This document shows, piece after piece, positions 5,470 through 5,891 of a stretch of 5,891 nucleotides of DNA. The DNA comes from Polyangia bacterium (GTDB lineage Bacteria; Myxococcota_A; Polyangia; Polyangiales; Polyangiaceae). The translations under genes and the position numbers were made by a program. Numbering within the stretch: position 1 is the stretch's first letter; each line of letters starts with the position of its first letter. The stretch spans positions 1 through 5,891 of the forward strand of contig JAUIKB010000396.1 in the NCBI GenBank assembly GCA_030430975.1. Reading direction: 5' to 3'. The notes beneath the pieces are model-generated. The model was given only the letters and a program-made list of their open reading frames with translations, ran no database searches and had not been told where the DNA came from.

Positions 5470-5891
5470 CTAGGCGCGTCCGACGGTTCGCGAGGTGAAC
5501 GCCATAGGCGTCGTTCCTACGCGCTCGAACGCGTGCTGCCACACCTTGTCGGTCGGGACGCCGAACACGATGTCGGCGTCCACGTCGGTCGGTAGCCAAG
5601 CGCCGCCGTTGATCTCGCGTTCGAGCTGTTGCGCGCCCCAGCCCGCGTAGCCCACCACTGCAAACAGGCTGGAGGGCTGTTCGGTGCGGGCGACGGTCGC
5701 GAGCACATCACGTGACGCGGACGCGGTGACCCCTGTGCACACTTCGAACTGACCTTCGACTTCGGCGGGCCGCTGCTCGGTGCGGTACATCAGCCACACC
5801 TGCTCTTGGGAAACCGGTCCACCGAGACGTACCACCCCGTCGGTGTCGGGTTCCTTGTCGGTGAGTTCGGCGCGCACCACGAGTTCCGCCA
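5470..5891 (-). CDS. YqgE/AlgH (UPF0301) family protein, 5' end beyond the window
   Basis: Small cytoplasmic protein of a widely conserved bacterial family whose biochemical function is not settled; AlgH has been linked to alginate regulation in Pseudomonas. The frame stays open to the right edge, with 139 complete codons (5473-5889) before the TAG at 5470-5472. Family hallmarks in order are RLGGPV, an FEVCTGVTASASRDVL strand-helix stretch, GYAGWGAQQLEREI (about 5611-5652), WLP and DIVFGVPTDKVWQHAFERVG. Family members are usually about 180-190 residues, so roughly 50 N-terminal residues are missing because of the window edge. The GTG at 5878-5880 is internal and not the start, since the reading frame continues upstream of it. 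Its stop lies 4 bp before the GTG of the FGE-like gene, implying cotranscription and possibly translational coupling. Confidence 0.93.
   Translation of the reverse strand, partial: AELVVRAELTDKEPDTDGVVRLGGPVSQEQVWLMYRTEQRPAEVEGQFEVCTGVTASASRDVLATVARTEQPSSLFAVVGYAGWGAQQLEREINGGAWLPTDVDADIVFGVPTDKVWQHAFERVGTTPMAFTSRTVGRA

Noticed and set aside
4809..5498. Plus-strand open frame of 229 residues
   Set aside because: It is antisense to the FGE-like gene, Arg-rich at its end and without recognisable domains.
5878..5880. GTG as the start of the YqgE/AlgH gene
   Set aside because: The frame continues without a stop to the window edge, and the family has about 50 more N-terminal residues before this point.

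Overview
This is a GC-rich chromosomal window that looks like Myxococcota. The main clue is a secreted serine protease (2203-3411, minus strand) that ends in a MYXO-CTERM-like tail: a Gly-Cys, then a short hydrophobic span, then four arginines at the C-terminus. It also carries a Cys-rich module of the kind common in myxobacterial surface proteins. This is inference from protein architecture; no 16S or other phylogenetic marker tree could be run.

Layout. Positions 1-1488 (minus) hold the first 496 codons of dnaK, which runs off the left edge. A 288-bp spacer separates it from a divergent tRNA-Ala(CGC) gene at 1777-1849 (plus), which has a good sigma70-type promoter and no encoded CCA. Positions 1850-2202 contain no gene I can support. 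The protease lipoprotein (2203-3411, minus) and a tandem SRPBCC/AHSA1-like cytoplasmic protein (3742-4512, plus; possible GTG start at 3715) diverge from a ~300-bp intergenic region that contains a perfect 9-bp dyad. The SRPBCC gene converges on a secreted FGE/SUMF1-domain protein (4509-5465, minus), and the two stop codons share one palindromic CTAG. Only 4 bp upstream of the FGE-like gene ends a YqgE/AlgH (UPF0301) family gene (5470 to beyond 5891, minus), which is cut at its 5' end by the right edge. These last two are probably one transcription unit.

How the genes work together. The window reads as ordinary core chromosome (chaperone, tRNA, conserved YqgE-like protein) mixed with lineage-specific exported proteins. 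I see no insertion sequence, CRISPR array, integrase, phage gene or toxin-antitoxin pair, and no evidence for a novel multi-gene system. The points most worth a second look are the protease with lipid-anchor signals at both ends and an unusual specificity-pocket residue, the FGE-like protein that appears to lack the usual catalytic cysteine pair, the doubled SRPBCC protein, and the dyad in the divergent promoter region.
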